NCBI RefSeq assembly: GCF_015291705.1
Contig: NZ_CP030050.1
Location: forward strand, 2,046,001-2,110,000
DNA length: 64,000 bases
DNA from: Bradyrhizobium arachidis
GTDB taxonomy: Bacteria > Pseudomonadota > Alphaproteobacteria > Rhizobiales > Xanthobacteraceae
Direction of reading: 5' to 3'
Shown here: piece by piece, positions 9,358-18,945 of the stretch
Position numbering within the stretch: position 1 is the first letter of the stretch
Layout: each line of letters opens with the position of its first letter
Made by a program: the position numbers and the translations under genes
The notes under the pieces: model-generated
Databases searched by the model: none
Told to the model about the DNA's origin: nothing
What the model saw: the letters and a program-made list of their open reading frames with translations, nothing else

Positions 9358-10524
9358 ATGGATTTCGCGCTCTCCGCTAGTCAGGAAACGATCCGTGAAG
9401 CTGTCGGGAAAATTTGCGCCCGCTTTGACGAAGCGTACTGGCTGAAGAAGGACAAGGAGGGCGGTTATCCCGCCGATTTCCACCGCGCGCTCGCGCATGC
9501 CGGCTGGCTCGGCATCTGCGTCCCCGAGGAATATGGCGGCTCTGGACTCGGCATCACCGATGCTGCGATCATGATGCGCACAATCTCCGAATCGGGTGCC
9601 GGCATGTCGGGCGCGTCGGCGGTGCACATGAACGTGTTCGGGCTCAATCCCGTGGTGGTGTTCGGCACCAAGGAGCAGTGCCAGCGCATGCTGCCGCCGA
9701 TCATCGACGGCCGCGACAAATCCTGCTTTGCGGTGACCGAGCCCAACACCGGCCTCAACACCACGCAGCTCAAGACCCGCGCGGTGCGCCAAGGCGACAA
9801 GTACATCGTCAATGGCCAGAAGGTGTGGATCTCTACGGCGCAAGTCGCTAACAAGATCCTGCTGCTCGCACGCACCACGTCCATGGAGGAGGTGAAGAGC
9901 CCAACCCACGGCCTCAGCTTGTTCTACACCGATTTCGACCGCAAGCGAGTTACCGTACATGAGATCGAGAAGATGGGCCGCAAGCCAGTCGACTCAAACG
10001 AGTTGTTCTTCGAGAACTTTGAAATTGCCATCGAGGACCGCATCGGCGAAGAAGGTCGCGGCTTCGAATATATCCTGCACGGCATGAATCCCGAGCGCAT
10101 CCTGATCGCGGCCGAAGCTGTCGGCCTGGGCCAGATCGCGCTGACGAAGGCGTCCGAATATGCCAAGGGCCGCATCGTGTTCAATCGTCCGATCGGTATG
10201 AACCAGGCGATCCAGCATCCGCTGGCCAAGTGCTGGATGGAACTCGAGGCCGCCTGGCTGATGGTGCTGCGCGCCGGCTGGCAATATGACCAGAACCTGC
10301 CGTGCGGCCCCGCGGCGAATGCAGCGAAATATCTCGCGGCGGAAGCGGGCTTCCACGCCTGCGAGCAGGCCGTGATGACCCATGGTGGCTTCGGCTATGC
10401 CAAGGAGTACCACGTCGAGCGTTATCTGCGGGAATCGCTGATCCCTCGCATTGCGCCGATCAGCCCGCAACTGATCCTCAGCTTTATCGGTGAGAAGGTG
10501 CTCGGCTTTCCGAAGTCGTATTGA
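9358..10524 (+). CDS. Acyl-CoA dehydrogenase
   Basis: This 388-residue FAD enzyme would introduce a 2,3-double bond into an acyl-CoA and pass electrons to ETF. The order is the family's: N-terminal helices (MDFALSASQETIREAVGKIC), the beta-domain with CFAVTEPNTGLNTTQLKTRA and GQKVWISTAQVA, then the C-terminal helical domain with RILIAAEAVGLGQIAL, GRIVFNRPIGMNQAIQHPLA and GGFGYAKEYHVERYLRES. The start is ATG 9358, preceded by AGGAG about ten bases upstream. Length is normal. Third codon positions are far richer in G and C than in the upstream amidohydrolase, which suggests recent arrival from a chromosomal core copy. The etfBA genes at 17-18.7 kb show the same bias and are its likely electron acceptors. 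Confidence 0.92.
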   Translation: MDFALSASQETIREAVGKICARFDEAYWLKKDKEGGYPADFHRALAHAGWLGICVPEEYGGSGLGITDAAIMMRTISESGAGMSGASAVHMNVFGLNPVVVFGTKEQCQRMLPPIIDGRDKSCFAVTEPNTGLNTTQLKTRAVRQGDKYIVNGQKVWISTAQVANKILLLARTTSMEEVKSPTHGLSLFYTDFDRKRVTVHEIEKMGRKPVDSNELFFENFEIAIEDRIGEEGRGFEYILHGMNPERILIAAEAVGLGQIALTKASEYAKGRIVFNRPIGMNQAIQHPLAKCWMELEAAWLMVLRAGWQYDQNLPCGPAANAAKYLAAEAGFHACEQAVMTHGGFGYAKEYHVERYLRESLIPRIAPISPQLILSFIGEKVLGFPKSY

Positions 10525-10599
10525 TAAAGCTCCGGTCGCGGCGACGCATTGCGCCGTTATCCCTCCCCCTGGAGCGGCAGGGGAATCGCATATGGATTT

Positions 10600-11552
10600 C
10601 TCTGGCCTATTGCATTGGAGAGCAAGAGAGATTCTGAAGGCGACTGGCGTGCCGAGCCACGACACGTTCAGCCGCGTGTTCGGCCTGCTCAAGCCGGAAG
10701 TCTTCGAGAAGACATTCCGTCGCTCCATGGCGGCCTCGCCAAGGCCAATGGGCTCAAGCTCACGGGGGTGGTGGCCGTCGATGGCAAGGCACTGCGCTGC
10801 GCCTACGAACGCGGTGGCAAGGCCACGCCGCTGCATCTGGTCAACGTCTTCGCGGTGGAGGCGCGCATGGCCTTGGTGCAGCAGAAAGCGCCCGGTCGCA
10901 ACGAGACGGCCGGCGCCTTGGAAGTGCTGGAGCTTCTCAGGCTGCAGGACTGTATGTCACCGCCGATGCGCAGCATTGCAGCCGCGCCTTTGCCAGTGCG
11001 GTGCCGCAACGAGGCGGCGATTATGCCCTTGTGGTCAAGGCCAACCGTGGGCCCTTGTTCAAGGCGGCTGCGCAGCAATTTGCGCGGTTGGGCAAGCGCA
11101 GCAGCGCTGCTCAGGCCGCGCAGTCCAGCCACGATCGGCGCGAAGCGCGGCGTGCCACCGTCATGCGCAACACCAGCCTAGCGGCGCACCACAATTTTCC
11201 TAGCGTTGTTGCGGTGGGGCGCCTCACTTCGCGCAGGCGCCTGCGCGGCAAGCCAGCCGATACGCCGGTCGTGCGCTACTATCTCTTGTCCAAATACATC
11301 TCGCCCAAGCGGCTGTTGCATATCAGCCGCAGCCATTGGAGCATCGAGAATCAGCTTCATTGGGTGCTCGACGTTCACTTCGCCGAGGATGGCAATCGTG
11401 CCCGAAAGGACAACGCCCGCGAGCACGCCATCCTGCGCAGGCTGGCCCTCAACATCCTGCGATCCCCCCGGACCGCGCCTCGATCCGGCGCAAAATCAAG
11501 CGCTCCGGCTGGGACAATGCCTTCCTTCTCAGCATGCTCGGCCATATGAGAT
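10600..11552 (+). pseudogene. ISAs1-family transposase, 5'-truncated and frameshifted
   Basis: Pieces of an ISAs1 DDE transposase follow one another in different frames: GVPSHDTFSRVFGLLKPEVF at about 10650, KLTGVVAVDGKALRCAYERG at about 10755, then GGDYALVVKANRGPLFKAA, YYLLSKYISPKRLLHISRSH and WSIENQLHWVLDVHFAED up to 11552. The N-terminal 80 or so residues are missing, and the sequence starts 75 bases after the dehydrogenase stop. At least two frame changes are present. Confidence 0.85.
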
Positions 11553-12009
11553 AGGCCTGGCCTGGAACGAGGACGGCAGGTTGGGGGCAGCGAGAACGCA
11601 TGGTGCGGAGACTGATCCCGCCTGCGCAAGCCGACGTTCTCTTCGCAGGGGAAGAAATGAGCTTCGTCGCGCGCGTCGGCCTTGCGTACTAAGGCATTAA
11701 GGATCTGTTCCTCGCATGATTCGATAAACGCATCCAGCGGCCCCGCCCATCACGTGCTTCGCCACGTTGGCACCGACGGAGATGATGGTCCGGCATGGTC
11801 ACCGCAAGCCGATGGCGTCACAAAATATGCCGCCGCGTCGCCGTCTTTTCAGCTGCAACTGAACTTCGAGATGGGGTACCAAAGCACTAGCATTCCTTTT
11901 GATATCGGCAAATGTTTTGTAGTCAAAACCTCGCCATCGCCTGCGGACGTACATTGTACACGATCGCATTGGCTTCGCGCGAAAGCGCTAATGGTTCGCG
12001 ACCGTCCGG
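11553..12009. other. No recognisable gene
   Basis: Short frames only. It separates the ISAs1 relic from the CaiB relic. Confidence 0.5.
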
Positions 12010-12230
12010 TTACTTGGGGTCGATAATAATGCTGCGCTTGCCGCGATTGACATTCAAGCACATGCCGCCCATGCGCGGGGTGCGACTAGGCCGATCTGAC
12101 CAATGAGATCACCATCCGGGCTTTCCACTTTGATCACATCAGCTCCCATGTCGGCGAGAATTCGGGTAGCGTAAGGCCCCAAGAGAACGGTAGTCAGGTC
12201 GATAATTGTAACGCCACGAAGCGGCCCCAT
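12010..12230 (-). pseudogene. CaiB/BaiF CoA-transferase, N-terminal remnant
   Basis: On the minus strand, ATG 12230 sits behind a strong ribosome site (GGAGGCATTTA). The product begins [20 protein letters not shown], then [17 protein letters not shown], the unmistakable N-terminus of a family III CoA transferase. After a one-base shift near 12090 it continues [19 protein letters not shown] and stops at 12010. Only about 75 of about 400 residues remain. The good ribosome site shows that a functional gene once stood here. Its position between the acyl-CoA dehydrogenase and etfBA suggests it belonged to the same acyl-CoA pathway. Confidence 0.8.
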
Positions 12231-13006
12231 TAAATGCCTCCAAAATACCCGTCACTACTCTGCGGCCAAAGCATCCCAAACCCTCGAAGTGGCCACCGAT
12301 AGCGAACGAGGTGGCGAAATACTTCTCAAGCCATTGTCTGCGCGCTGCGGACAACCGGATGTCGACTTCCCTCTACACGTCGATATGGGACACGATGGCG
12401 TTTGCCGTCCAAGACATGAACAACGTTCGGGCGGCTCAGCCTGGATGAGCTCCTTCACAGAGGCAAAGATAGGAGCGGGAAGCAATTCATTATATATTCT
12501 CGACCAAGTATCAGGTAAACGTCCCCAGCGCTCGCCAGGTTATTGCCCGAGCTGCGAACGCAAATCTGAACCCATGGCTACCGCCGAGCAGGTCCTGCTG
12601 AAAGTCAGTACATTGAGTTCTCCGGCCGGTGGAGGCGCATCTGCTACATTCCCAAGGAGTTGTGGAGAATTCGCCGCACCGTAGCCACAAGAGATCCTTG
12701 TCTCCAACCTGAAAAATGGAAGGAAAGAACTCACTTCCCAATTCGTTTGTAGACCGACAAAAGAGCCCGATGCGCGTCGCCATGTCGTGTGAAAATCGTC
12801 ATGTGTTGCTGTTCAAGGAACCGCTTTGGGTTGTAAGATAGCTCCCTGCGGTCGTGTCCCCAGTGATGGTGTAGCTCGGTAGAGCGAAGCCGTCCGCACG
12901 CGCGCCCTCAGATAGCGCCGTAGCGGGCGGACGGCTTTGCGGTGGTCACCGGCAGTTCGCCGGTAGGGTCGGGTTGCTGACACCAACCTGATTCGAGGAA
13001 CCACCG
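12231..13006. other. Unassigned sequence upstream of an IS256 relic
   Basis: On the minus strand, fragments such as FASVKELIQAEPPER (about 12460) look protein-like but are broken, and I cannot name a family. The last 150 bases are probably the left end of the IS256 relic. Confidence 0.4.
12887..12937 (+). repeat. 11-bp inverted repeat in the IS256 leader
   Basis: AAGCCGTCCGC (12887-12897) and GCGGACGGCTT (12927-12937) are perfect complements separated by 29 bases, about 70 bases before the transposase start. It could be a transcript hairpin protecting the transposase from outside transcription or part of the IS end. Confidence 0.4.
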
Positions 13007-13313
13007 ATGACCGACGAGATGATGAACCTTCGCGCGCTCGTGGAGAAGGCCCCAGACGCCGATCTGCTTCGCGAGATGATTGGCTTTGCCGCCCAGCGAT
13101 TGATGGAGCTGGAGGTCGCCGGGCTGACCGGAGCGGCCTACGGCGAGAAGAATGCCGAGCGCCTTGCCCAGCGTAACGGCTACCGTGACCGGACCTGGGA
13201 GACGCGCGCCGGCGCGGTCGAGCTGCGCATTCCCAAGCTTCGCAAAGGAAGCTACTTCCCGGGCTTCCTGGAGCCGCGTCGGATGGCCGAAAAGGCGCTC
13301 ACCGCGGTGGTGC
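13007..13313 (+). pseudogene. IS256-family (mutator-type) transposase, 3'-truncated
   Basis: ATG 13007 starts [20 protein letters not shown], and the frame goes on with [40 protein letters not shown] and [19 protein letters not shown], the standard N-terminal quarter of an IS256 transposase. Similarity ends at about 13313 (TAVVQ). The rest of the open frame is unrelated, and the DDE core is gone. Confidence 0.88.
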
Positions 13314-14230
13314 AGGGCTGGCTGGCCGGAATCACTTTGGTTGGTCGCCACTTTATCGCTAGAGAAAACGCTGCCTCGTCGATGCTGACTACCCACCCAT
13401 TACCGAGCCGGCCTGGTCACGCTGAAGACAATGCAGCCGTCTTTTCGGGGGGCCGCCCTCATCAATCCGGGCTCCTCTCGCCAGCTGGTAGTGCATTTTG
13501 CCGGTTTGTGCGGGTCGACTTCAGCCGATCAAGCGGCCATGCTGGTTGAAATACTGCGTCCGACAGGAAAAATCTTGCGAGTTTCCGACAAGGAGCCTCG
13601 GTCCGACCCCAGTCCGAACCGGCTGGCTGAGGTTTAGGTCCGCGCGCGCCAAGTCACACGTTGGCTGCGAAGCAAGAGTACGGCGTTGGATACTCATCGG
13701 CCTAGTCGAACGAGCGACTGGATGTGTTGCACAGGTCATAAAAACGTCGCGAAGCATCGCGTCCAGAAGCGCGCAAATTAGGTGGGAATTCGGCGACATA
13801 CGCAGCATCTCGTCGGATAGTGCCTCCATATTGATGGTATTACGCTCTTGGCATGTCTAAAATGCACGTTGAAACGGATATCCGATCGCGTCGGCAGCTC
13901 GCGCCCGTCGGGCTCGAAAAGTCCGTGTCAGACCATGGTTCCAGATTCTAAAGCAGTGCGGCAGTGATATACCCAGCGGGAATATTCGCGATTAGGCGGA
14001 GCCTACCGGACTTTCGGTCTCAGCTGTTGCTGCCCGGCTTGGTCATGAACCATCAAGCGGCATGTTCCCGTCAAGCAGGTGTAACTCGCAAAGTTCGACG
14101 GCAAAAAGTCGTCTTGTTCGGATAACTGCTGGGCGCCTCCTACCATCTGAAGTCGCTAGAGGGAGCCCTAACTTGTCTTAGCTGCTTGTTGTATCGCGTC
14201 CCAATTATCGCCTCACACCGGTGAACACAA
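13314..14230. other. No recognisable gene
   Basis: About 900 bases with only short or shadow frames. I see no transposase motif, promoter consensus or repeat that I can name. Confidence 0.5.
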
Positions 14231-14872
14231 ATGCGCCACGAACCAAAAGTTACTCGCGAATCGATCTGGGCGGCACTCCGCATCCAACCAGAAAAGACTG
14301 CTATTCTTGTGATCGACCTGCAGAACGAGGAGATCTCCGAAGCATCAGCGCGCGAGTATCCTGATTACGTCGAGCGGATCAAAAATGTCGTCGTTCCGAA
14401 CGTCAGCGAGCTGCTCAAGACTGCGCGCTCACACGGAATGGAGGTTATTTATACCACTATTGAAAGTCTGACGGCGGATGGACGTGACCGATCGCTGCTC
14501 CATAAGCTCGCAAAGCTCAATATCCCAAAAGGATCTTGGGGTGGACAGGTGATTCCTGAGATCGCGCCGGTCGGGGATGAAATTGTCCTCCCGAAAACCG
14601 GATCAGGCGTGTTCAATACAACCATGCTTGAATATGTCCTGCGGAACATCGGCATCGAAGCGATCATTGTGGTCGGTGTTCTCACGGATCAGTGCATCGA
14701 TATGGCTCTTCGTGATGGGGCGGACCGCGGGTTCCTCATGATTTGCGTAACTGATGGGTGTACGTCCTATACAGAGGCCCGACACGAAAATGCACTTCGC
14801 ATCCAGTATCGTCCCGTAAAGCTCACGACGACTGCCGAATTGGTTCAGGAATTGATCGCAGCGTTCCAGTGA
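14231..14872 (+). CDS. Isochorismatase-family cysteine hydrolase
   Basis: This 213-residue hydrolase has the catalytic triad of the family: Asp29 (AILVIDLQNE), Lys122 (VLPKTGSGVFNTT) and Cys155 (VGVLTDQCIDMALRDG). Proteins with the Cys are amidases acting on small N-compounds, such as nicotinamide, ureidoacrylate, biuret or maleamate; true isochorismatases lack it. The single Rossmann-like domain and length are typical. It stands alone between unassigned stretches and has only a weak ribosome site. The neighbouring glutamate dehydrogenase is compatible with a role in releasing ammonia from an amide, but the substrate is unknown. Confidence 0.85.
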   Translation: MRHEPKVTRESIWAALRIQPEKTAILVIDLQNEEISEASAREYPDYVERIKNVVVPNVSELLKTARSHGMEVIYTTIESLTADGRDRSLLHKLAKLNIPKGSWGGQVIPEIAPVGDEIVLPKTGSGVFNTTMLEYVLRNIGIEAIIVVGVLTDQCIDMALRDGADRGFLMICVTDGCTSYTEARHENALRIQYRPVKLTTTAELVQELIAAFQ

Positions 14873-15543
14873 TGGGCTAGCCGAGGTTCTGTGACAATGA
14901 ATACATGCGGAAATAGCTTTCTCGCCACGGCTGAGTGCGATGCTGTGATCGAGCCGCGCCACGCCGTGCATCCCAGCCAGAGCTCTCAAACGCCGAATGG
15001 CAGACGCAGTCACGAAGCCGCAGCGTGCTCGGACGCTTCGGCATCAACGGGTGCAGAGTCTTTCACTGCACTGGTCTCTACGTCGATATCGACGGTACGG
15101 CCTCCGGGCCCAAGACGCGTATCTGCACAGATCGACGTTCGGCGCGTCCGATGATGTCATCACGACAACGGAGCTCGCGGTCAAAGACATTCTGGATTTG
15201 CTCAGCTCTTGAGGCCTTACCGGTGAGCGGCATCCTGACTGGCGGGCGCGCAGAGACGCTCCTGCGCTTGGTTGATAGGCGCCCACCGCTCGACTGACGC
15301 CCCGTGGGCGACCACAAGATGCTAGACTGAATGGTTCGATCGCATTAATCCATATACATCAAACAGTGCCGCGGCGGATCTGGGGCGTGGCAGATTTGAT
15401 CTTCGGGTTTGACTCCTCGACGTACTTCGCCTCCGGCGACAGATCCTCACTGGCGCCTGCTTTAGGACGGCAGCTTCTTGTTCCTTTATCTCTCCCTCCC
15501 TTTCTTCCCCGCTCCCGTGCCGCTAACACGCTAACCAGCCTAG
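14873..15543. other. Intergenic, no gene recognised
   Basis: Short frames on both strands without family features. No -24/-12 promoter was found upstream of the dehydrogenase. Confidence 0.5.
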
Positions 15544-16821
15544 ATGATGCAAAATCCGAACAGACAAATCTATAGTGGTCCCGTATTCGATATGGCCAGG
15601 CAGCAGTTTGAGCGCGTTGCCAATCATCTCCAGATCCCTGAAATGGAAAGGGACCGGCTGCTTTATCCCAAGCGTGCAATCGCCGTGTCGTGCCCAATTC
15701 ACAGGGACGATGGACGCACGGAAGTCTTTCAGGGCTACCGTGTACAGCATCACCTTACACTCGGGCCGACCAAGGGGGGGACGCGGTTCTCGCCGTCCGT
15801 AGACGTTGGTGAGATAGCCGCTCTGGCAATCTGGATGAGCTGGAAATGCGCGCTGGCGGGCCTCCCCTATGGTGGAGCAAAGGGGGGCATAACGGTCGAT
15901 CCTTACGCATTGTCGCCGCGCGAACTGGAAGCATTATCCCGACGGTACATGCAGGAGATGATTCCTTTCGTCGGTCCTCACACCGACGTCATGGCCCCGG
16001 ACATGGGCACCAACGAGCAGGTCATGGCGTGGTTCATGGATACATACTCGATGTATCAGGGCCAAACAATCAACGAGATCGTCACCGGGAAGCCCGTATC
16101 AGCAGGAGGTACACTGGGACGTCGTGAAGCGACTGGACGCGGAGTAGCCTATCTCGTCGCCCGCGCCCTTGACCATCTTGGGATCAGCGCACGCGCTGCG
16201 ACAGCTATCGTCCAGGGGTTCGGGAACGTTGGATCAGTGACAGCCTATTCCCTCGCGGAAAGAGGTGTTAGAATTATCGGGGCCAGCGATCACACCGGCG
16301 CGTATTACGATCCCAATGGTTTCGACGTTGGCGAGCTCCAACGTCACGTTGCCAAGCAAGGCCAACTTGCTGGGTTCTCTACGGAGAGTCTTATAGAGCA
16401 GTCGGAGCTGCTGGTCCAAAAGTGTGACATCCTCGTGCCGGCTGCAATCGAGCGGGTTATCACGGGCGGAAATGTCTCAGAGCTCAAATGTCGCATTCTG
16501 GCCGAGGGCGCTAATGGTCCAACAACACCAGAAGCCGATGTGATCCTCAATGAACGAGGCGACAAAATCTTTGTGCTGCCTGATATTCTATGCAATGCAG
16601 GAGGTGTCATTGTCAGCTATTTCGAATGGGTGCAGGATCTGCAGCGGTTATTTTGGGAGGAGGCCGAAGTGTTCGATCGCCTCTACCAAATCCTCGAACG
16701 TAGCTTCCAGCAGACCATAGCTCGCGCGAAGCGCGATCGCATTTCTCATCGCATGGCGGCCACGGCGATCGGCGTTAGCGTGGTACAATCGGCTAAGCGG
16801 ACCAGGGGCCTTTTTCCTTGA
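15544..16821 (+). CDS. gdhA: Glutamate dehydrogenase (Glu/Leu/Phe/Val family)
   Basis: This 425-residue enzyme would interconvert glutamate with 2-oxoglutarate and ammonia. The N-terminal substrate domain carries HHLTLGPTKGGTRFSPSVDV, the catalytic-lysine region LAGLPYGGAKGGITVDP and PDMGTNEQVMAWFMDTYS. The dinucleotide domain follows with AIVQGFGNVGSVTAYSLAE (GxGxxG) and ILAEGANGPTTPEAD. Length fits the roughly 420-residue class rather than the 450-residue NADP class. It is monocistronic, with 170 bases to etfB. In this setting it may link ammonia or amino groups released by neighbouring amidases and transaminases to central metabolism. Leucine dehydrogenase activity cannot be excluded from sequence alone. 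Confidence 0.9.
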   Translation: MMQNPNRQIYSGPVFDMARQQFERVANHLQIPEMERDRLLYPKRAIAVSCPIHRDDGRTEVFQGYRVQHHLTLGPTKGGTRFSPSVDVGEIAALAIWMSWKCALAGLPYGGAKGGITVDPYALSPRELEALSRRYMQEMIPFVGPHTDVMAPDMGTNEQVMAWFMDTYSMYQGQTINEIVTGKPVSAGGTLGRREATGRGVAYLVARALDHLGISARAATAIVQGFGNVGSVTAYSLAERGVRIIGASDHTGAYYDPNGFDVGELQRHVAKQGQLAGFSTESLIEQSELLVQKCDILVPAAIERVITGGNVSELKCRILAEGANGPTTPEADVILNERGDKIFVLPDILCNAGGVIVSYFEWVQDLQRLFWEEAEVFDRLYQILERSFQQTIARAKRDRISHRMAATAIGVSVVQSAKRTRGLFP

Positions 16822-16992
16822 AGATTAAAGCGCCTCGATGCTTTGATCGAGGCCTGATCCGTCGTTATGTGGTCTGTCTCCCATGTATCGTGAGCCCGAT
16901 TCGTGGAGCACGGAGGCAAGCCTATGCAGGGTCGACAAGTCCCCCCGAAGCTGAATCCAGCAGCGTAGCAGATATCAAGTGAAAGAGGATCG

Positions 16993-17742
16993 ATGAAGGT
17001 CTTAGTGCCGGTAAAGCGGGTGGTCGATTACAACGTCAAGGTCCGCGTCAAGGGCGATGGATCGGGCGTTGAACTCGCCAACGTCAAAATGTCCATGAAC
17101 CCGTTCGACGAGATCGCGGTCGAGGAAGCGCTGCGCCTGAAGGAAGGCGGCAAGGCGACCGAGGTCGTTGTGGTCTCCATCGGACCGGCGCAGGCGTCGG
17201 AGACGATCCGTACCGGTCTTGCCATGGGCGCTGATCGCGGCATCCTGGTGAAGGCCGACGGCAACGTCGAGCCGCTTGCCGTCGCCAAGATCCTGAAGAA
17301 GATTGCTGAAGAAGAGCAACCGGGCCTGATCATCCTCGGCAAGCAGGCGATCGACGACGACTCGAACCAGACCGGCCAGATGCTGGCCGCGCTGCTCGGC
17401 TGGTCGCAGGCGACCTTCGCCTCGAAGCTCGAGGTCGATGGTTCGGACTTCAAGGTCACCCGCGAAGTCGACGGCGGCCTGCAGACCGTGAAGCTGAAGG
17501 GACCGGCGATCGTCACCACCGACCTTCGCCTCAACGAGCCGCGCTATGCCTCGCTGCCCAACATCATGAAGGCCAAGAAGAAGCCGATCGCGGAGAAGGC
17601 CGTCGCCGATTACGGCGTCGACGTCACCGCGCGTCTCGAGGTCCTCAAGACGACTGAACCGGCAGGCCGCAAGGCGGGCGTCAAGGTCAAGGACGTCGCC
17701 GAGCTGGTGTCGAAACTCAAGAACGAAGCCGGGGTGCTCTGA
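16993..17742 (+). CDS. etfB: Electron transfer flavoprotein beta subunit
   Basis: This 249-residue protein has the classic EtfB start ([20 protein letters not shown]), the AMP-binding region with [11 protein letters not shown] and [20 protein letters not shown], and the acyl-CoA dehydrogenase recognition loop ending in [22 protein letters not shown] 16993 follows AGAGGATCG. Its stop overlaps the etfA start (TGATG), so the subunits are coupled. It is the housekeeping ETF type, not FixA. GC-rich third positions contrast with gdhA upstream, like the acyl-CoA dehydrogenase at 9.4 kb, which is its probable electron donor. Confidence 0.95.
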   Translation: MKVLVPVKRVVDYNVKVRVKGDGSGVELANVKMSMNPFDEIAVEEALRLKEGGKATEVVVVSIGPAQASETIRTGLAMGADRGILVKADGNVEPLAVAKILKKIAEEEQPGLIILGKQAIDDDSNQTGQMLAALLGWSQATFASKLEVDGSDFKVTREVDGGLQTVKLKGPAIVTTDLRLNEPRYASLPNIMKAKKKPIAEKAVADYGVDVTARLEVLKTTEPAGRKAGVKVKDVAELVSKLKNEAGVL

Positions 17743-18692
17743 TGACGACGCTTCTGATTGCCGAACACGACAATGCGTCGCTGAAGGATGCGACCAACAA
17801 GGCCCTGACCGCGGCTGCCGCGCTCGGCGCGGATGTCGAGGTGCTGGTGGCTGGCCAGAACGCCAAGGCGGCCGCGGACGCCGCTGCCAAGCTGGCCGGC
17901 GTCAAGAAGGTGCTGCTCGCCGATGGCGAGACCTATGCGCACGATCTCGCCGAGCCGCTGGCCGCGCTGATCGTCTCGCTGGCCCCGTCCTATGACGCGA
18001 TCGTCGCGCCCGCGACCTCGCGCTTCAAGAATGTGATGCCGCGCGTCGCAGCCCTGCTCGACGTCATGCAGGTCTCGGAGATCATCAAGGTGGTCGCGCC
18101 CGATACCTATGAGCGTCCGATCTATGCCGGCAACGCCATCCAGACGGTGAAGTCGAAGGACGCCAAGAAGGTCATCACGGTCCGCACCTCCACCTTCGCC
18201 GCTGCGGGCGAGGGCGGCAGCGCGCCGGTCGAGAGTGTTGCTGCGGCGGCCGATCCGGGCCTGTCGACCTTCGTCGGCGAGGAAGTCGCCAAGAGCGACC
18301 GTCCGGAGCTGACCTCGGCCAAGATCATCGTCTCCGGTGGCCGCGCCATGCAGAGCCGTGAGAACTTCGCCAAGTACATCGAGCCGCTGGCCGACAAGCT
18401 CGGCGCCGGCGTCGGTGCCTCGCGTGCGGCGGTTGACGCCGGCTACGCGCCGAACGACTGGCAGGTCGGCCAGACCGGCAAGGTCGTGGCCCCCGAGCTC
18501 TATGTCGCGGTGGGCATTTCCGGCGCAATCCAGCATCTGGCCGGCATGAAGGACTCCAAGGTGATCGTCGCGATCAACAAGGACGAGGACGCGCCGATCT
18601 TCCAGGTCGCCGACTACGGCCTGGTCGCCGACCTCTACCAGGCGGTTCCGGAGCTGACGGCCGAACTCGGCAAAGCGGGTACGTGGTGCTAG
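17742..18692 (+). CDS. etfA: Electron transfer flavoprotein alpha subunit, altered C-terminal end
   Basis: This 316-residue protein forms the FAD-binding partner of EtfB and passes electrons on to ETF-ubiquinone oxidoreductase. It begins [20 protein letters not shown], and the FAD domain has [55 protein letters not shown] and [18 protein letters not shown]. The last residues read ELGKAGTWC, whereas relatives usually stop shortly after KAG. The final codons are therefore probably foreign DNA joined at about 18678. This should not disturb the flavin site. Codon use matches etfB. Confidence 0.94.
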   Translation: MTTLLIAEHDNASLKDATNKALTAAAALGADVEVLVAGQNAKAAADAAAKLAGVKKVLLADGETYAHDLAEPLAALIVSLAPSYDAIVAPATSRFKNVMPRVAALLDVMQVSEIIKVVAPDTYERPIYAGNAIQTVKSKDAKKVITVRTSTFAAAGEGGSAPVESVAAAADPGLSTFVGEEVAKSDRPELTSAKIIVSGGRAMQSRENFAKYIEPLADKLGAGVGASRAAVDAGYAPNDWQVGQTGKVVAPELYVAVGISGAIQHLAGMKDSKVIVAINKDEDAPIFQVADYGLVADLYQAVPELTAELGKAGTWC

Positions 18693-18945
18693 TAGCACGG
18701 GTCCCTTCAAAAGCAGGAGGGTATTCTTTGAGATCAGGGGTTTTCCGGCATTCTGCAGGCCGATGACATTCCGGCGTGCTCGCCGCCGCCGACGGTGGCG
18801 CAATCACTTGCTATTTGTCTCGCCATGCCGACGCAAATTCGTCGTGACCTGCCCCTGAGTATTTCCTCCAGAAAGAGTTTGAGTCCGCCCCGAGTGCAGC
18901 GAGGCCGAACTTTGGACCATTCAGAACTAGAGTTTTTCGCCGTGA
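18693..18945. other. Junction between etfA and an IS3 element
   Basis: No gene recognised. The join of core-like DNA to island DNA lies at the very end of etfA or just after it. Confidence 0.4.

Noticed and set aside
9994..10836. Long minus-strand open frame (280 codons) opposite the acyl-CoA dehydrogenase
   Set aside because: It mirrors the GC-rich codons of the real gene, has Arg/His-rich composition and no family features.
14997..15212. 71-codon plus-strand frame, faintly like the start of a hydantoinase (VDIDGT near 15090)
   Set aside because: Similarity is limited to one short stretch in a different frame; not enough to call even a relic.
17610..18803. 397-codon minus-strand frame opposite etfA
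   Set aside because: An antisense shadow produced by GC-rich third positions; low-complexity, R/G/L-rich product.
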